Assembly: GCF_008297975.1 (NCBI RefSeq)
Contig: NZ_VLNY01000016.1
Span: 1-64,000 of the forward strand
Source of the DNA: Antrihabitans cavernicola
Lineage (GTDB): Bacteria; Actinomycetota; Actinomycetes; Mycobacteriales; Mycobacteriaceae
Direction of reading: 5' to 3'
Length of the DNA stretch: 64,000 nt
Under the pieces are notes generated by a model, which had not been told where the DNA came from, searched no databases, and worked only from the letters and a program-made list of their open reading frames with translations. Position numbers and translations under genes: made by a program. Positions 17,099 through 25,978 of this stretch are shown here, in pieces. Numbering within the stretch: position 1 is the first letter of the stretch; each line of letters starts with the position of its first letter.

Positions 17099-18091
17099 AT
17101 GAGCGCCGGTCACGGACACGGACACGGTCACAGCACGTCCACGGACGCCGATCAGAGTTGGTTGGCGGGTGCGCTGGCACTGATCGTGGTCTTCATGCTC
17201 GGCGAAGTGGTCGTCGGGTTGATCTCGGGCTCGCTCGCGCTGCTGTCAGACGCGGCGCACATGCTCACCGATGCGGCGTCGATCGCCTTGGCGCTGTGGG
17301 CGATTCGACTCGCCGCACGGCCTGCCGCCGGGCGGATGACGTACGGGTGGAAGCGCGTCGAGATTCTGTCGGCGCAAGCCAACGGATTGACGCTGCTCCT
17401 GCTCGCGGCCTGGTTGACCTACGAGGCGATTCGCCGCCTGCTCGATCCGCCCGAGGTGGCCGGCGGCGTGGTGCTGGTGACGGCGCTGGTCGGCATCGTG
17501 GTCAACATCGCGGCGACCTGGATGATCAGTCGCGCCAACCGGACGAGCCTCAACGTCGAGGGCGCGTACCAGCACATCCTCAACGATCTGTTCGCGTTCA
17601 TCGGCACCGGCATCGCCGGCGTCGTCATACTCGTGACCGGATTCGATCGCGCTGATGCGATCGCCACGCTGGTCGTGGTCGTGCTGATGGTCCGGGCAGG
17701 CGTCGGGCTTGTTCGAGCGTCGAGCAGCATTTTTCTCGAGGCCGCGCCCAAGGATCTCGACCCGACCGCGATCGGGCAGGCAATGGTCGCGCGTCCGTCG
17801 GTCGTCGAAGTCCACGACCTGCACGTTTGGGAAATCACGTCCGGATCGCCCGCGCTGTCCGCGCATGTTTTGGTGCAACCGGATCACGACTGTCACGCGG
17901 TGCGGTCGGACTTGGCCGACATGCTCGCTCGCGACCATCACATCGACCACACCACGCTGCAGGTCGATCACGCCGCCACAGGTGCTGTGCAGCTGGGGTC
18001 ACCTCATCTGGATCAGCACTGCGAAGAACCGCACGGCCCAACGCATCGGGCTAGCGAGTCGGCTCAGCGCGAATCGGCCGGGGATCGTTGA
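17099..18091 (+). CDS. Cation diffusion facilitator (CzcD/ZitB-like metal exporter)
   Basis: About 330 residues. A His-rich N-terminus (GHGHGHGHS) is followed by six TM helices with the CDF metal-site pattern LLSDAAHMLTDAASIAL (HxxxD) in TM2, matched later by EGAYQHILNDLFAFIG in TM5 (a second HxxxD). A C-terminal cytoplasmic dimerisation domain (VEVHDLHVWEITSG) completes the fold. It exports zinc or a similar divalent ion in exchange for protons. ATG at 17099 gives the expected start; an upstream in-frame ATG at 17054 falls in the AT-rich operator-like region. The 3' end overlaps the convergent hydrolase gene by 41 bp. Confidence 0.92.
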   Translation: MSAGHGHGHGHSTSTDADQSWLAGALALIVVFMLGEVVVGLISGSLALLSDAAHMLTDAASIALALWAIRLAARPAAGRMTYGWKRVEILSAQANGLTLLLLAAWLTYEAIRRLLDPPEVAGGVVLVTALVGIVVNIAATWMISRANRTSLNVEGAYQHILNDLFAFIGTGIAGVVILVTGFDRADAIATLVVVVLMVRAGVGLVRASSSIFLEAAPKDLDPTAIGQAMVARPSVVEVHDLHVWEITSGSPALSAHVLVQPDHDCHAVRSDLADMLARDHHIDHTTLQVDHAATGAVQLGSPHLDQHCEEPHGPTHRASESAQRESAGDR

Positions 18092-19037
18092 TCGAGGCGG
18101 CCAGGACGTCCATAAGCAACGCGCGGAACGCGGCGGGCTCGTCCACATGCGGTGTGTGCGCTGAGTTTTCGAACCACACGAGTCGCTTGCTCGGGGCCGT
18201 GAGTACGTCGAAGTAGCGCTGAGCGGGCACCGCTGGTGCGACCTGATCGTGGCGGCCTTGAACCATGACGACCGGAACGTCGATGCGGGGCAGGTCGTGC
18301 ACCAGGTCGGTGTCGGCGAGCTCGACCAACAGCGCGACCTGCGTCGCAGTGATGCCGCGGACGGTCCGAACGAGGTCGGGAAGCGTGTAGTCGGAGGAAC
18401 GTAGGAGACTGCCGAGCATCGAGCGCATCAGCTGCAGGTAGGTCGCGCCGGTCGTGACGCCGCCGAAGTCGACGGCCCAGCGGACCCGCGTCCCGAATCG
18501 CTTCGCGTCGAGGTGCGGGGGAGCGCCGATGGCCTCGAGCTGCTTCAAGGCGCGGCGGTTGCCGCTTGCGCGTGCGGCGTCGAGCACGAAGTCGTAGGTG
18601 TGGCGCTCGGCGAACGGGATGTCGATGTCCATTCCGGTCGCGATCAGGGCCGCCACGAGGTCGGGACGCTGGGCTGCTGCGCGCGCGGCGAACGTGGCGC
18701 CGAAGGAGAAACCGGCGACGAACGGCGGTCCGCCGAAACGATCGTTGAGCAGTTGAAGCAATTCGACGGTGTCGGCGACCATGCGAGCGACGGTGAGCTT
18801 CTCGCCCCGACCGGATCGACGCAGCGACAGGCCGCACCCGCGCTGGTCCCAGTAGACGACCGTGAAGTCGCGTTCCAATCCGAGGACACCTTCGAGACGG
18901 CGCGCATCGTTGATGATCGGCAGGCCCGGCCCCTGCTGGGCAAGCAGCAGAACGGGATTGGAGCGGTCGGTGCCACGGATGCGGATCCACTGCGTGGTGC
19001 CGCCGAGCTGGACGGGTTCGAGCGTGTCGATGATCAT
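18051..19037 (-). CDS. Alpha/beta-fold hydrolase (proline-iminopeptidase-like)
   Basis: 328 residues. The oxyanion-region motif LAQQGPGLPI and YWDQRGCGLS (residues 65-74) are typical of prolyl-iminopeptidase-like hydrolases. The nucleophile elbow is GFSFGA, the catalytic Asp is likely in VQGRHDQVAP, and the catalytic His in ENSAHTPHVDEP. It is cytoplasmic. The ATG at 19037 overlaps the stop of the preceding TetR gene (ATGA) and has AGGAG upstream, so it is translationally coupled. The substrate is unknown. Confidence 0.87.
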   Translation of the reverse strand: MIIDTLEPVQLGGTTQWIRIRGTDRSNPVLLLAQQGPGLPIINDARRLEGVLGLERDFTVVYWDQRGCGLSLRRSGRGEKLTVARMVADTVELLQLLNDRFGGPPFVAGFSFGATFAARAAAQRPDLVAALIATGMDIDIPFAERHTYDFVLDAARASGNRRALKQLEAIGAPPHLDAKRFGTRVRWAVDFGGVTTGATYLQLMRSMLGSLLRSSDYTLPDLVRTVRGITATQVALLVELADTDLVHDLPRIDVPVVMVQGRHDQVAPAVPAQRYFDVLTAPSKRLVWFENSAHTPHVDEPAAFRALLMDVLAASINDPRPIRAEPTR

Positions 19038-19624
19038 GGTGTCTCCTGTCGTACCGCCGCGAGCGCGGCGCTTTCGATGGTGGTGTCGTGTCCCGTCTCG
19101 GCAAGCAGATCGAACGCTCCCGCCGCGGCGAAGTTCGCGAGGTGGATGGGCCGCAGCACGCAGCCGAGGAAGATCGCAGCGAGCAGGTTGGGTTGGCCGT
19201 TGCGGATGAGTCCCTGCTGCTGGCCGGTGGCGATGATCGCCTCGACGGTTTCGAGCGGGTACGCCGAACCGGCAGGCAGCGCAGGCATCAGCGAGTCCTG
19301 CCGCAGCAGGATGAACGTAGCCGCTGCCGGTTCTTCGCGGTAGAACCGCAAAACGGTTCGGACGACGGCCCGCAACTTGTCGTCGGTGTCGCCCTCCGCG
19401 ACGGCGTCGGCGAGTCGGGTGCCGAACTCGCCGAACCACGTTGCGAAAAGCTCCTGCGCCAATGCCTCGACCGAGGGAAAGTGCCGGTAGAGAGCGGCAT
19501 CGGAGACGCCTGCGCGTTCGGCGATGTGCCGCACGCGGGTGCCGTCGTAGCCCTGTTCGGCGAAGCGGGACAGCGCCGCCCGCATGATGTTGTCCTTCTG
19601 GCTAGGCCGCGGCAACGATCTCAC
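19034..19624 (-). CDS. TetR-family regulator in a three-gene operon
   Basis: 196 residues if started at the GTG at 19624 (VRSLPRPSQKDNIMRAALSR). The helix-turn-helix is GTRVRHIAERAGVSDAALYRHF, near residues 26-47, and the effector domain follows. The start overlaps the end of the saccharopine-dehydrogenase-like gene by about 20 bp, and the stop overlaps the hydrolase start by 4 bp. The regulator is thus embedded in, and probably controls, the operon reading from 20618 down to 18051. Confidence 0.85.
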   Translation of the reverse strand: MRSLPRPSQKDNIMRAALSRFAEQGYDGTRVRHIAERAGVSDAALYRHFPSVEALAQELFATWFGEFGTRLADAVAEGDTDDKLRAVVRTVLRFYREEPAAATFILLRQDSLMPALPAGSAYPLETVEAIIATGQQQGLIRNGQPNLLAAIFLGCVLRPIHLANFAAAGAFDLLAETGHDTTIESAALAAVRQETP

Positions 19625-20618
19625 CGCCCGCTCCGAACGCGATCTCGGTCCCGAAGGCTGCGGTGACGGTGGTGGCGCCGAGCGGTTCCGTCGCGAGCAC
19701 GGCCTCGACTGTGGCGACGGCGGTCGCAGCTGTATAGGCGTATCCCTCGCCGGTGCGAAGCCACCCTTCGGCGCTGCGTCCGTCGCGCGCAGTGGCGCGA
19801 GCCCAGACATAGCCTGCGACGTAGGTCGTCGGCCCGTCGGGAGCGGGACGCGCGTTCCGGGGTAGGTGGCGCGCGGCCTTGGCGAGGGTGGGCAGCACGG
19901 GTAGGGCGGTTCGCGCGACCAGCGGATGCAACGTCATCGCCGTGTGTGCCGTGATGTTCGGAATCCCGGTCGTCCTGTGCGAGACGACCAGGTCGCCGGT
20001 CGGCACGGGAACCGCGGTCCGCGTTCCGAGGGGTGTCTGCATCCGGTGCGCGCTTGATCCGAGCCCGGTGCGCACGAGCGCGCCGTCTCGAAGGACACGA
20101 CCACCGCCTGCCAACGCGAGCATGGTGCTCGCCTGCGCGCCCGCGCTGCTGCCCGCGGTGCTCGGCATGGCGAGTAGCTCCAGCCGGTCCGCCCCCGGGA
20201 CCTGGGCGGCGACCCAGCTCGCGATGCCGTCGGTCGCGACCGTGCCGAACCCGACGGCAGGGATGGCGGTGATGGTCGAGGTGGACGTGCGCAGCACGCG
20301 GTCGACGACGTCGATCTCGTTGGCGATGTCGAGGTAGTGCACGCCGGCTCGAAGGCATGCGGCGAGCACCGGTTGCGAGGTCGATGCGAACGGGCCTGCG
20401 GTCAGCAGTACCAGCCGAGAATCGCCGAGGTGGCGGTCGAGCTCGTCGACGTCTGTCTCGATCCACGGCAGGTCGAGGCGTTGGGCGAGCGGTCGTAGGC
20501 GCGACGCATCGCGGCCTGCGAGTAGTGGTCGATGACCCAGCGCCACCGCGTGTTCCGCGATGAGGGTTCCGGTGCGACCGGTAGCTCCGTAGAGGAGCCA
20601 ATCATTGTTAGTGAACAT
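19602..20618 (-). CDS. Saccharopine-dehydrogenase-like NAD(P)-binding protein
   Basis: 338 residues. The N-terminal Rossmann GATGRTGTLIAEHAV (residues 11-25), followed by LAGRDASRLRPLAQ and LLTAGPFA, is characteristic of the saccharopine dehydrogenase/trans-acting enoyl reductase-like family. In actinobacteria these range from lipid-reducing partners to uncharacterised oxidoreductases. It is the first gene of the operon with TetR and hydrolase. The ATG at 20618 lies inside a TGAA-CA-TTCA palindrome. Confidence 0.8.
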   Translation of the reverse strand: MFTNNDWLLYGATGRTGTLIAEHAVALGHRPLLAGRDASRLRPLAQRLDLPWIETDVDELDRHLGDSRLVLLTAGPFASTSQPVLAACLRAGVHYLDIANEIDVVDRVLRTSTSTITAIPAVGFGTVATDGIASWVAAQVPGADRLELLAMPSTAGSSAGAQASTMLALAGGGRVLRDGALVRTGLGSSAHRMQTPLGTRTAVPVPTGDLVVSHRTTGIPNITAHTAMTLHPLVARTALPVLPTLAKAARHLPRNARPAPDGPTTYVAGYVWARATARDGRSAEGWLRTGEGYAYTAATAVATVEAVLATEPLGATTVTAAFGTEIAFGAGGEIVAAA

Positions 20619-20621
20619 TCA
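20612..20621. promoter_or_regulatory. Palindrome TGAACATTCA over the operon start codon
   Basis: TGAA-CA-TTCA covers the ATG at 20618 and sits in a longer AT-rich imperfect repeat (GTGAA...TTTAC). TetR operators often cover the start of the regulated operon, and the operon encodes a TetR, so autoregulation is plausible. The half-sites are short. Confidence 0.45.
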
Positions 20622-20696
20622 TTTACATTAGCGCGGGGCGGGCGGTTCGTCCAGAAAAAAGATTGCAAGGTGTGTCTGTGTCGGTACCGTTGGCCA

Positions 20697-20843
20697 GTGC
20701 CTACCGTGACTATCGACTTCGACGACGACGAGATGGCTGCGCTGCGTGACGCCGCTGACTCCTCCGGCAGATCGCCCGAAGAATTTGCTCACGCCGCGGT
20801 CGTAGCCGCTGCTGCTGATTTCGACCGGCAAGGCGGCCGCTGA
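20697..20843 (+). CDS. Small ribbon-helix-helix-like protein
   Basis: 48 residues from the GTG at 20697. A short strand TVTIDFDDDEMAAL followed by helices (RDAADSSGRSPEEFAHAAVV) matches the CopG/RHH DNA-binding fold used by many antitoxins. No partner toxin is encoded on either side; the next gene is a tRNA. It may be a stand-alone regulator. Short length and weak start evidence limit confidence. Confidence 0.5.
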   Translation: MPTVTIDFDDDEMAALRDAADSSGRSPEEFAHAAVVAAAADFDRQGGR

Positions 20844-20929
20844 TTGATTTGGCGCATCGAATGTGCATCCGAGCGGGAAACTTGCTGCGCGGGTGCATAT
20901 TTGCTGCGCTGAATCGGGAGAAATACTTG

Positions 20930-21000
20930 AGCCGATGACGGGAATCGAACCCGCGTGTGCAGCTTGGGAAGCTGCCGTTCTGCCATTGAACTACATCGGC
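20930..21000 (-). tRNA. tRNA-Gly (anticodon CCC)
   Basis: The minus strand folds into a standard cloverleaf. The acceptor stem GCCGATG pairs with CATCGGC, the D-arm is GTTCAATGGCAGAAC, the anticodon stem GCAGC/GCTGC holds the loop TTCCCAA (anticodon CCC), and the T-arm contains GGTTCGATTCC. The CCA end is not encoded (TCA follows). It reads GGG codons. Confidence 0.95.
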
Positions 21001-21074
21001 GTGCCTGATACCGGCCGCTGTACAGCAGGACCAGTACCCTGCGAGCGGTTACGTTAGCAGACACAGCCTAGCGA

Positions 21075-21425
21075 TTACGGTCGTGCGCTGGGCACACAGA
21101 ATTCGTTGCCTTCGGGATCGGCAAGCACCACCCAGGTCTGCTCGCCTTGGCCGACATCGGTGTGCGTCGCACCGAGATTCGGCAGGCGTTGCACTTCGGC
21201 CGCCTGATCGTCTGGGCGGAAATCCAGGTGCAGGCGGTTGGGTCCGGCCTTGGATTCGGGGACAGTGGCGAACAAAAGGTCGGGCGCGGAATCCGAGGGA
21301 GAGACCACGGTGAGATCGCCGTCTTCGTCCAGCCCGGTCTCCCAACCCAATGCGGCGGCCCACCAACGACCGAGTGCGTCCGGGTCGAGCGCATTTACGA
21401 CGATCGCTTCCCATTGCAAACTCAT
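21075..21425 (-). CDS. VOC-superfamily (glyoxalase/bleomycin-resistance fold) protein
   Basis: 116 residues with the paired beta-alpha-beta-beta-beta pattern of the VOC fold. WEAIVVNALDPDALGRWWAAALGWE is typical of glyoxalase-like proteins, NRLHLDF carries a potential metal His, and DPEGNEFCV is the terminal metal-Glu motif. It is probably a small metal-dependent or ligand-binding enzyme. The substrate is not predictable. Confidence 0.85.
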   Translation of the reverse strand: MSLQWEAIVVNALDPDALGRWWAAALGWETGLDEDGDLTVVSPSDSAPDLLFATVPESKAGPNRLHLDFRPDDQAAEVQRLPNLGATHTDVGQGEQTWVVLADPEGNEFCVPSARP

Positions 21426-21515
21426 TTATCCGACGCTACGTGAACGTGTCGGATGATTCTTATCGTCTTTATTACCGACCGTTCGGCCTGATCGGGCACC
21501 AGCTACCCTCGAGCT

Positions 21516-22085
21516 GTGCTGCTCTCCGACAGAGATATTCGTGCCGAGATTTCCGCTGGACGCCTCGGTGTCGAACCCTTCCGGCCGGACCTCGTCCAGC
21601 CGTCGAGTGTGGACGTTCGACTGGATCGACTGTTCCGGGTCTTCAACAACACGCGATACACCCATATCGACCCGGCCCTACGACAGGACGAGTTGACATC
21701 GTTGGTGGAGCCCGCCGAGGGCGAGCCCTTCGTTCTACACCCGGGCGAGTTCGTGCTCGGGTCCACCCTGGAGCTGTGCACCCTGCCCGACGACCTGGCA
21801 GGTCGGCTGGAAGGCAAGTCGAGCCTCGGGCGGCTGGGTCTGCTCACGCACTCGACCGCCGGGTTCATCGATCCGGGGTTCAGCGGCCACATCACCCTGG
21901 AATTGTCGAATGTGGCGAATCTCCCAATCACGCTGTGGCCTGGGATGAAGATCGGACAATTATGCTTGATTCGGTTGTCCAGCCCGGCCGAGAATCCGTA
22001 CGGCAGCGCGGCTGTCGGGTCCAAGTACCAGGGACAACGCGGTCCGACCCCGTCCAAGGCGTACCTGAACTTCGAAAGTTCGTAA
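21516..22085 (+). CDS. dcd: dCTP deaminase (probably bifunctional dCTP deaminase/dUTPase)
   Basis: 189 residues from a GTG start, the length of actinobacterial Dcd. It begins [11 protein letters not shown] and has the trimeric dUTPase-fold core, including [14 protein letters not shown] (substrate-binding Ser/Arg) and [21 protein letters not shown] with the catalytic Glu. The M. tuberculosis orthologue both deaminates dCTP and hydrolyses the resulting dUTP to dUMP; bifunctionality here is by homology. Its position beside tRNA-Gly and near a UDP-glucose dehydrogenase is as in mycobacteria. Confidence 0.95.
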   Translation: MLLSDRDIRAEISAGRLGVEPFRPDLVQPSSVDVRLDRLFRVFNNTRYTHIDPALRQDELTSLVEPAEGEPFVLHPGEFVLGSTLELCTLPDDLAGRLEGKSSLGRLGLLTHSTAGFIDPGFSGHITLELSNVANLPITLWPGMKIGQLCLIRLSSPAENPYGSAAVGSKYQGQRGPTPSKAYLNFESS

Positions 22086-22183
22086 TTCTAGCTACTTCAG
22101 CTAATAATCAGCTATTAAACTCTAATTGAAAGAAAAACCGACTCAAAGTCTGTAACGCGACAGTCATCCCTACCGAAAGTGCA

Positions 22184-22230
22184 GTCGACCCCCTACTATT
22201 CAAGACATTGACGTCCTACGGGGGGACGAC
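22184..22230. promoter_or_regulatory. Inverted repeat in the leader of the sugar-transferase gene
   Basis: GTCGACCCCC (22184-22193) and GGGGGGACGAC (22220-22230) are nearly perfect complements around a 26-nt loop in the 181-bp gap after dcd. This gap is AT-rich at 22086-22140. The repeat may form a structured 5' leader or be a regulator site. No riboswitch class was recognised. Confidence 0.35.
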
Positions 22231-22266
22231 ATCCTGATACACATTTCCGTAGAGATAGGTGCGTCG

Positions 22267-23772
22267 ATGAACTTCAAGGCGAACGTCGGCTCTTCCGCCG
22301 TTTCCGCACGCGGTTCTCGAGCTTTCTGGAACTCCGAGCGTGAGCGCTGGCAATCGGAGTACAAGCGCCGCGTGCAGCTCACCGATGCTGTTGTCGTGAC
22401 AGGCGCCGTGGCGCTCGGCCAGGTGGTTCGATTCGGTACCCAGGAGTCCATCCTCAAACCCGCAGAGATCTCCGGCATCGAGTACACAGCGCTGTCTGTC
22501 TCGATCGCCGTCGTCTGGCTGATACTGCTGACCGCCTTGAACACCCGTTCGCCACGCGTGATGGGCAATGGAGCCGAGGAGTACCGCCGCATCGGTTCGG
22601 CAACCCTTCGACTCTTCGGCCTCATCGCGATCGCGTCCCTGCTGTTCCAGGTCGACATCGCTCGGGGATACCTGGCGATCGCGTTCCCGCTGGGCCTCAT
22701 CGGTCTGGTGCTGAGCAGGCAGGGGTGGCGGAAGTACGCGGTCCGGCAGCGCCGCCAGGGCAGCTACCAAACCACCGTTCTCGTCGTCGGTGCACGTAAT
22801 GCAGCTCGCTCGATGACGACGTCGTTTGCTCGTGACCACACGTCCGGCTACCGGGTCGTCGGCGTCTGCACGCCGGGTGGTGACATGGCAGAGGACCAGA
22901 GCATGACCGTTCCCGGCGACGAGGTGCCGATCGTGGGCGACGAGCATTCCATCCTCGACGCCGTGAAGCTGACCGGTGCCGACACCGTGGTGGTCACCGC
23001 GACCGAACAGCTGGGTAACGCGCGAATCCGCGACCTGGTGTGGGAACTCGAGCCGCTCAACGTCGACCTCGTCGTCACCCCGGGTGTCGTCGACGTCGCG
23101 GGACAGCGACTGGAGATTCGCCCGGTCGCCGATATGCCGCTGGTGCACATCGAGAAGCCGCAGTACGACCGTGCAAAGTCCTTCGGCAAGCACGCATTCG
23201 ACTTCTGCTTCGCCCTGTTCGCGCTGATCGCCATCGCGCCGGTGATGCTCGCTGTCGCGATTGCGATCAAGACCACCAGCCGCGGATCGGTGTTCTACAA
23301 GTCCGAACGCATGGGCATCGACGGCAAGCCGTTCGCGATGATCAAGTTCCGCAGCATGTACGAGGACGCCGATCGTCACCTCGACGCTCTGTTGCGGCAG
23401 AACGAGGGCGCAGGCGTGCTGTTCAAGATGCGCGACGATCCGCGCGTCACTCCGATCGGCAAGATCATGCGCAAGTACAGCCTCGACGAGCTGCCGCAGT
23501 TCATCAACGTGCTGCGCGGCGAGATGAGCGTCGTCGGCCCGCGCCCGCCGCTGCGCCGTGAGGTCGAGGCCTACGACGGCGTCGTTCGCCGCAGACTGCT
23601 GGTGAAGCCCGGCGTGACCGGCCTCTGGCAGGTCAGCGGACGGTCGGACTTGTCCTGGGACGAGTCGGTACGACTGGACCTCTCCTACGTCGAGAACTGG
23701 TCGATGGTGCAGGACCTGCTGATCATCAAGAAGACGCTGAGCGCGGTGGCGCGCTCCGAAGGCGCCTACTGA
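22267..23772 (+). CDS. Polyprenyl-phosphate glycosylphosphotransferase (CpsE/WcaJ-type)
   Basis: 501 residues. Four N-terminal TM helices (roughly 40-150), a nucleotide-binding-like middle domain ([15 protein letters not shown]), a fifth membrane element ([20 protein letters not shown]) and a C-terminal bacterial sugar-transferase domain follow in order. The transferase domain has [40 protein letters not shown] and [13 protein letters not shown]. It transfers a sugar-1-phosphate from a UDP-sugar to undecaprenyl phosphate, starting repeat-unit assembly of an exopolysaccharide. The UDP-glucose dehydrogenase nearby could supply a UDP-glucuronate precursor. Its stop abuts the convergent YdcF-like gene within TGATCA. 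Confidence 0.93.
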   Translation: MNFKANVGSSAVSARGSRAFWNSERERWQSEYKRRVQLTDAVVVTGAVALGQVVRFGTQESILKPAEISGIEYTALSVSIAVVWLILLTALNTRSPRVMGNGAEEYRRIGSATLRLFGLIAIASLLFQVDIARGYLAIAFPLGLIGLVLSRQGWRKYAVRQRRQGSYQTTVLVVGARNAARSMTTSFARDHTSGYRVVGVCTPGGDMAEDQSMTVPGDEVPIVGDEHSILDAVKLTGADTVVVTATEQLGNARIRDLVWELEPLNVDLVVTPGVVDVAGQRLEIRPVADMPLVHIEKPQYDRAKSFGKHAFDFCFALFALIAIAPVMLAVAIAIKTTSRGSVFYKSERMGIDGKPFAMIKFRSMYEDADRHLDALLRQNEGAGVLFKMRDDPRVTPIGKIMRKYSLDELPQFINVLRGEMSVVGPRPPLRREVEAYDGVVRRRLLVKPGVTGLWQVSGRSDLSWDESVRLDLSYVENWSMVQDLLIIKKTLSAVARSEGAY

Positions 23773-24348
23773 TCAGCAGTCCTCGAACAGGGCGCGGGCG
23801 TAGCCGAAAGACTGGTAGACGTAGTTCCAGACCCAATCGCCCATCGTGATTTTTTGACGATTGGGGACCATGAGAAGTTCACCGTCCCAGCACTTTCCGA
23901 TCACATATCGGGCGCGGGACACATGCGGGGTGAAGGTCACTACGATTACGCGCTTCCAGTTCTCGGCTGCCGCGCGTCGAGCGATTTCGCGGCCTTCACC
24001 TCGCGTCGTACCCGGATCGGGGTCGAAGCACGTCACCTTGAAGCTGTAGCCGCCGTGGCAGATTCGGTTGACCAGCGGGCTGTCCTTGTAGGGATTCGAG
24101 AGGATCACCTGCGGCGCATAGCCCGCCTTGGCCAGTTGCAGCCCTAGCTCCTCACGGCCGTCGTGCCTACCGCCCAACACGACTATCGCGTCGGCAGTAG
24201 CAGGCCGCTCGACCTGCGGATCGATGTACACGGGCCACAGTGCGGCGATCCCCACGACCAATGCAATGACAACCGCGACGACGGCCCATCGCCCGCGCTT
24301 CACCCGCACCGGCGCGGGATCGACGCGCACGGTGGGGGTTTGCGTCAT
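23773..24348 (-). CDS. Membrane-anchored YdcF/SanA-like DUF218 protein
   Basis: 191 residues from the ATG at 24348 (MTQTPTVRVDPAP). A TM helix (AVVAVVIALVVGIAALWPVY) is near residues 24-43. The extracytoplasmic domain begins ADAIVVLGGRHDGREELGL, the DUF218 signature, with later GEGREIARRAAAENWKRVIV and THVSRARY-like VTFTPHVSRARYV. SanA/YdcF proteins are linked to envelope barrier function. Several in-frame starts lie upstream (to 24510), but they overlap the divergent dehydrogenase promoter. It sits between two polysaccharide-related genes. Confidence 0.82.
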   Translation of the reverse strand: MTQTPTVRVDPAPVRVKRGRWAVVAVVIALVVGIAALWPVYIDPQVERPATADAIVVLGGRHDGREELGLQLAKAGYAPQVILSNPYKDSPLVNRICHGGYSFKVTCFDPDPGTTRGEGREIARRAAAENWKRVIVVTFTPHVSRARYVIGKCWDGELLMVPNRQKITMGDWVWNYVYQSFGYARALFEDC

Positions 24349-24467
24349 GGCAACGATGCTACGTGGACTGATCGGGACAAATTTCGCCATCGCATGTACA
24401 CCTGCTGTTGCCTCGACACCTCCCTCGAGGTCGGCGCCCGCTAACCGTCGGCGACTACCAATCGGGT

Positions 24468-25799
24468 ATGCGCTGCACAGTTTTCGGAACCGGATACCTC
24501 GGCGCCACACACGCCGCCTGCATGGCCGAGCTGGGTCACGACGTCCTCGGCGTCGATATCGACCCCGGCAAGGTTGCCAAGCTGTCGTCGGGTGAGGTGC
24601 CCTTCTACGAGCCAGGACTCGCCGACGTCCTGCGTCGCAACCTGGATGCGGGACGCCTGCAGTTCACCACCTCGTACGACGACGCTGCCGCCTTCGCCGA
24701 CCTGCACTTTCTCGGCGTCGGCACACCGCAGAAGAAGGGCGAATACGGCGCCGATCTGCGCCACGTCCATTCCGTCGTCGATTCCCTCGCGCCACGGTTG
24801 GACCGGCCGTCGGTGATCGTCGGGAAGTCGACCGTGCCGGTGGGAACGGCGGCCGAGCTGGGCGCTCGTGTGCGAGACCTTGCGCCGGACACCGACATCG
24901 AGGTTGCCTGGAATCCGGAGTTCCTGCGCGAGGGCTTTGCGGTTGCCGACACCCTGCGCCCCGATCGCCTGGTCCTCGGGTTGGACCGGACCAGCAGCGG
25001 TCACGAGCGCGCCGAGGCGCTGATCCGCGAGCTCTACGCCGACCTGATCGCCGCCGAGATTCCTTTCCTGACAACGGATTTGGCAACGGCCGAGCTGGTG
25101 AAGGTCTCCGCCAATGCCTTTCTGGCGACCAAGATCTCGTTCATCAACGCGGTGTCCGAGGTGTGTGAGGCTACCGGCGCCGACGTGACGCAGCTGGCCG
25201 ATGCGTTGGGCTACGACGCTCGCATCGGCAGGCGATTCCTCAATGCAGGCCTCGGTTTCGGCGGTGGCTGCCTGCCCAAGGACATCCGGGCGTTCATGGC
25301 CCGGGCCGGCGAGTTGGGTGCCGACCACGCGTTGACCTTCCTGCGCGAGGTGGACAACATCAACATGAGGCGTCGCACCAAGGTGGTGGAGATGGCCGCG
25401 GTGGCGTGCGGCGGGTCGCTGCTGGGCGCCAATGTCGCTGTCCTCGGTGCGGCTTTCAAGCCCGAATCCGACGACGTCCGGGACTCGCCTGCGTTGAACG
25501 TGGCGGGCATGATCCAGCTGCACGGTGCGGCGGTCACCGTCTACGACCCCAAGGCGCTGGAGAACTCGCAACGCCTGTTTCCGACGCTGAATTACGCAAC
25601 GTCCGTCACCGAGGCATGCGACCGTGCCGATGTGGTGCTGTTGCTCACCGAGTGGGCAGAATTCGTGGCGTTGCGACCTGACGATCTCGATCCTGTCGTT
25701 CGGCAGCGATCGATCATCGACGGCCGAAACTGCCTGGACAGAGACGTGTGGACCGCAGCGGGCTGGACCTACCGCGGCCTGGGCCGACCGGGAAACTAG
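24468..25799 (+). CDS. udgA: UDP-glucose 6-dehydrogenase
   Basis: 443 residues. The N-terminal NAD-binding VFGTGYLGATHAACMAELGH and VLGVDIDPGKV, the central domain, and the catalytic GGGCLPKD motif (Cys about 267) followed by a UDP-binding C-terminal domain (AFKPESDDVRDSPALNV) are complete. It oxidises UDP-glucose to UDP-glucuronate with two NAD+. This would feed polysaccharide synthesis together with the upstream glycosylphosphotransferase. The ATG at 24468 gives the standard N-terminus. Confidence 0.95.
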   Translation: MRCTVFGTGYLGATHAACMAELGHDVLGVDIDPGKVAKLSSGEVPFYEPGLADVLRRNLDAGRLQFTTSYDDAAAFADLHFLGVGTPQKKGEYGADLRHVHSVVDSLAPRLDRPSVIVGKSTVPVGTAAELGARVRDLAPDTDIEVAWNPEFLREGFAVADTLRPDRLVLGLDRTSSGHERAEALIRELYADLIAAEIPFLTTDLATAELVKVSANAFLATKISFINAVSEVCEATGADVTQLADALGYDARIGRRFLNAGLGFGGGCLPKDIRAFMARAGELGADHALTFLREVDNINMRRRTKVVEMAAVACGGSLLGANVAVLGAAFKPESDDVRDSPALNVAGMIQLHGAAVTVYDPKALENSQRLFPTLNYATSVTEACDRADVVLLLTEWAEFVALRPDDLDPVVRQRSIIDGRNCLDRDVWTAAGWTYRGLGRPGN

Positions 25800-25978
25800 G
25801 GCCTTGGGCCCGACGCTCGGTACGTTTATGCTGTGTCGATCGGACCCGAGGTTCGGGCGATCTGCTGCCGGGATTTTCTCGCGAGGCAGCCGGTCGGTAG
25901 CACAGCAGTTAGAATGAGCCACGGGCCGAGCGCGAAAGCATGTTCGCGTTTGGAAGGGGATTGAAGAAAAAGGGATTC

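Noticed and set aside
19034-19810. 258-residue version of the operon TetR
   Set aside because: The first 60 residues are Arg/Pro/Ser-rich and overlap the saccharopine-dehydrogenase-like gene; the TetR domain starts soon after the GTG at 19624.
20697-20843. Toxin-antitoxin module at the RHH gene
   Set aside because: Neither side encodes a small toxin such as RelE, PIN or MazF.
20930-21000. tRNA-Gly as an integration site for a genomic island
   Set aside because: No duplicated tRNA 3' end, integrase or composition shift was noticed on either side.
22086-22266. Riboswitch in the leader of the sugar-transferase gene
   Set aside because: The inverted repeat is present, but no conserved riboswitch core could be matched.
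24408-24467. Upstream start of the UDP-glucose dehydrogenase
   Set aside because: The Rossmann fold begins directly with MRCTVFGTGYLG at 24468, and the extension is Arg/Pro-rich.
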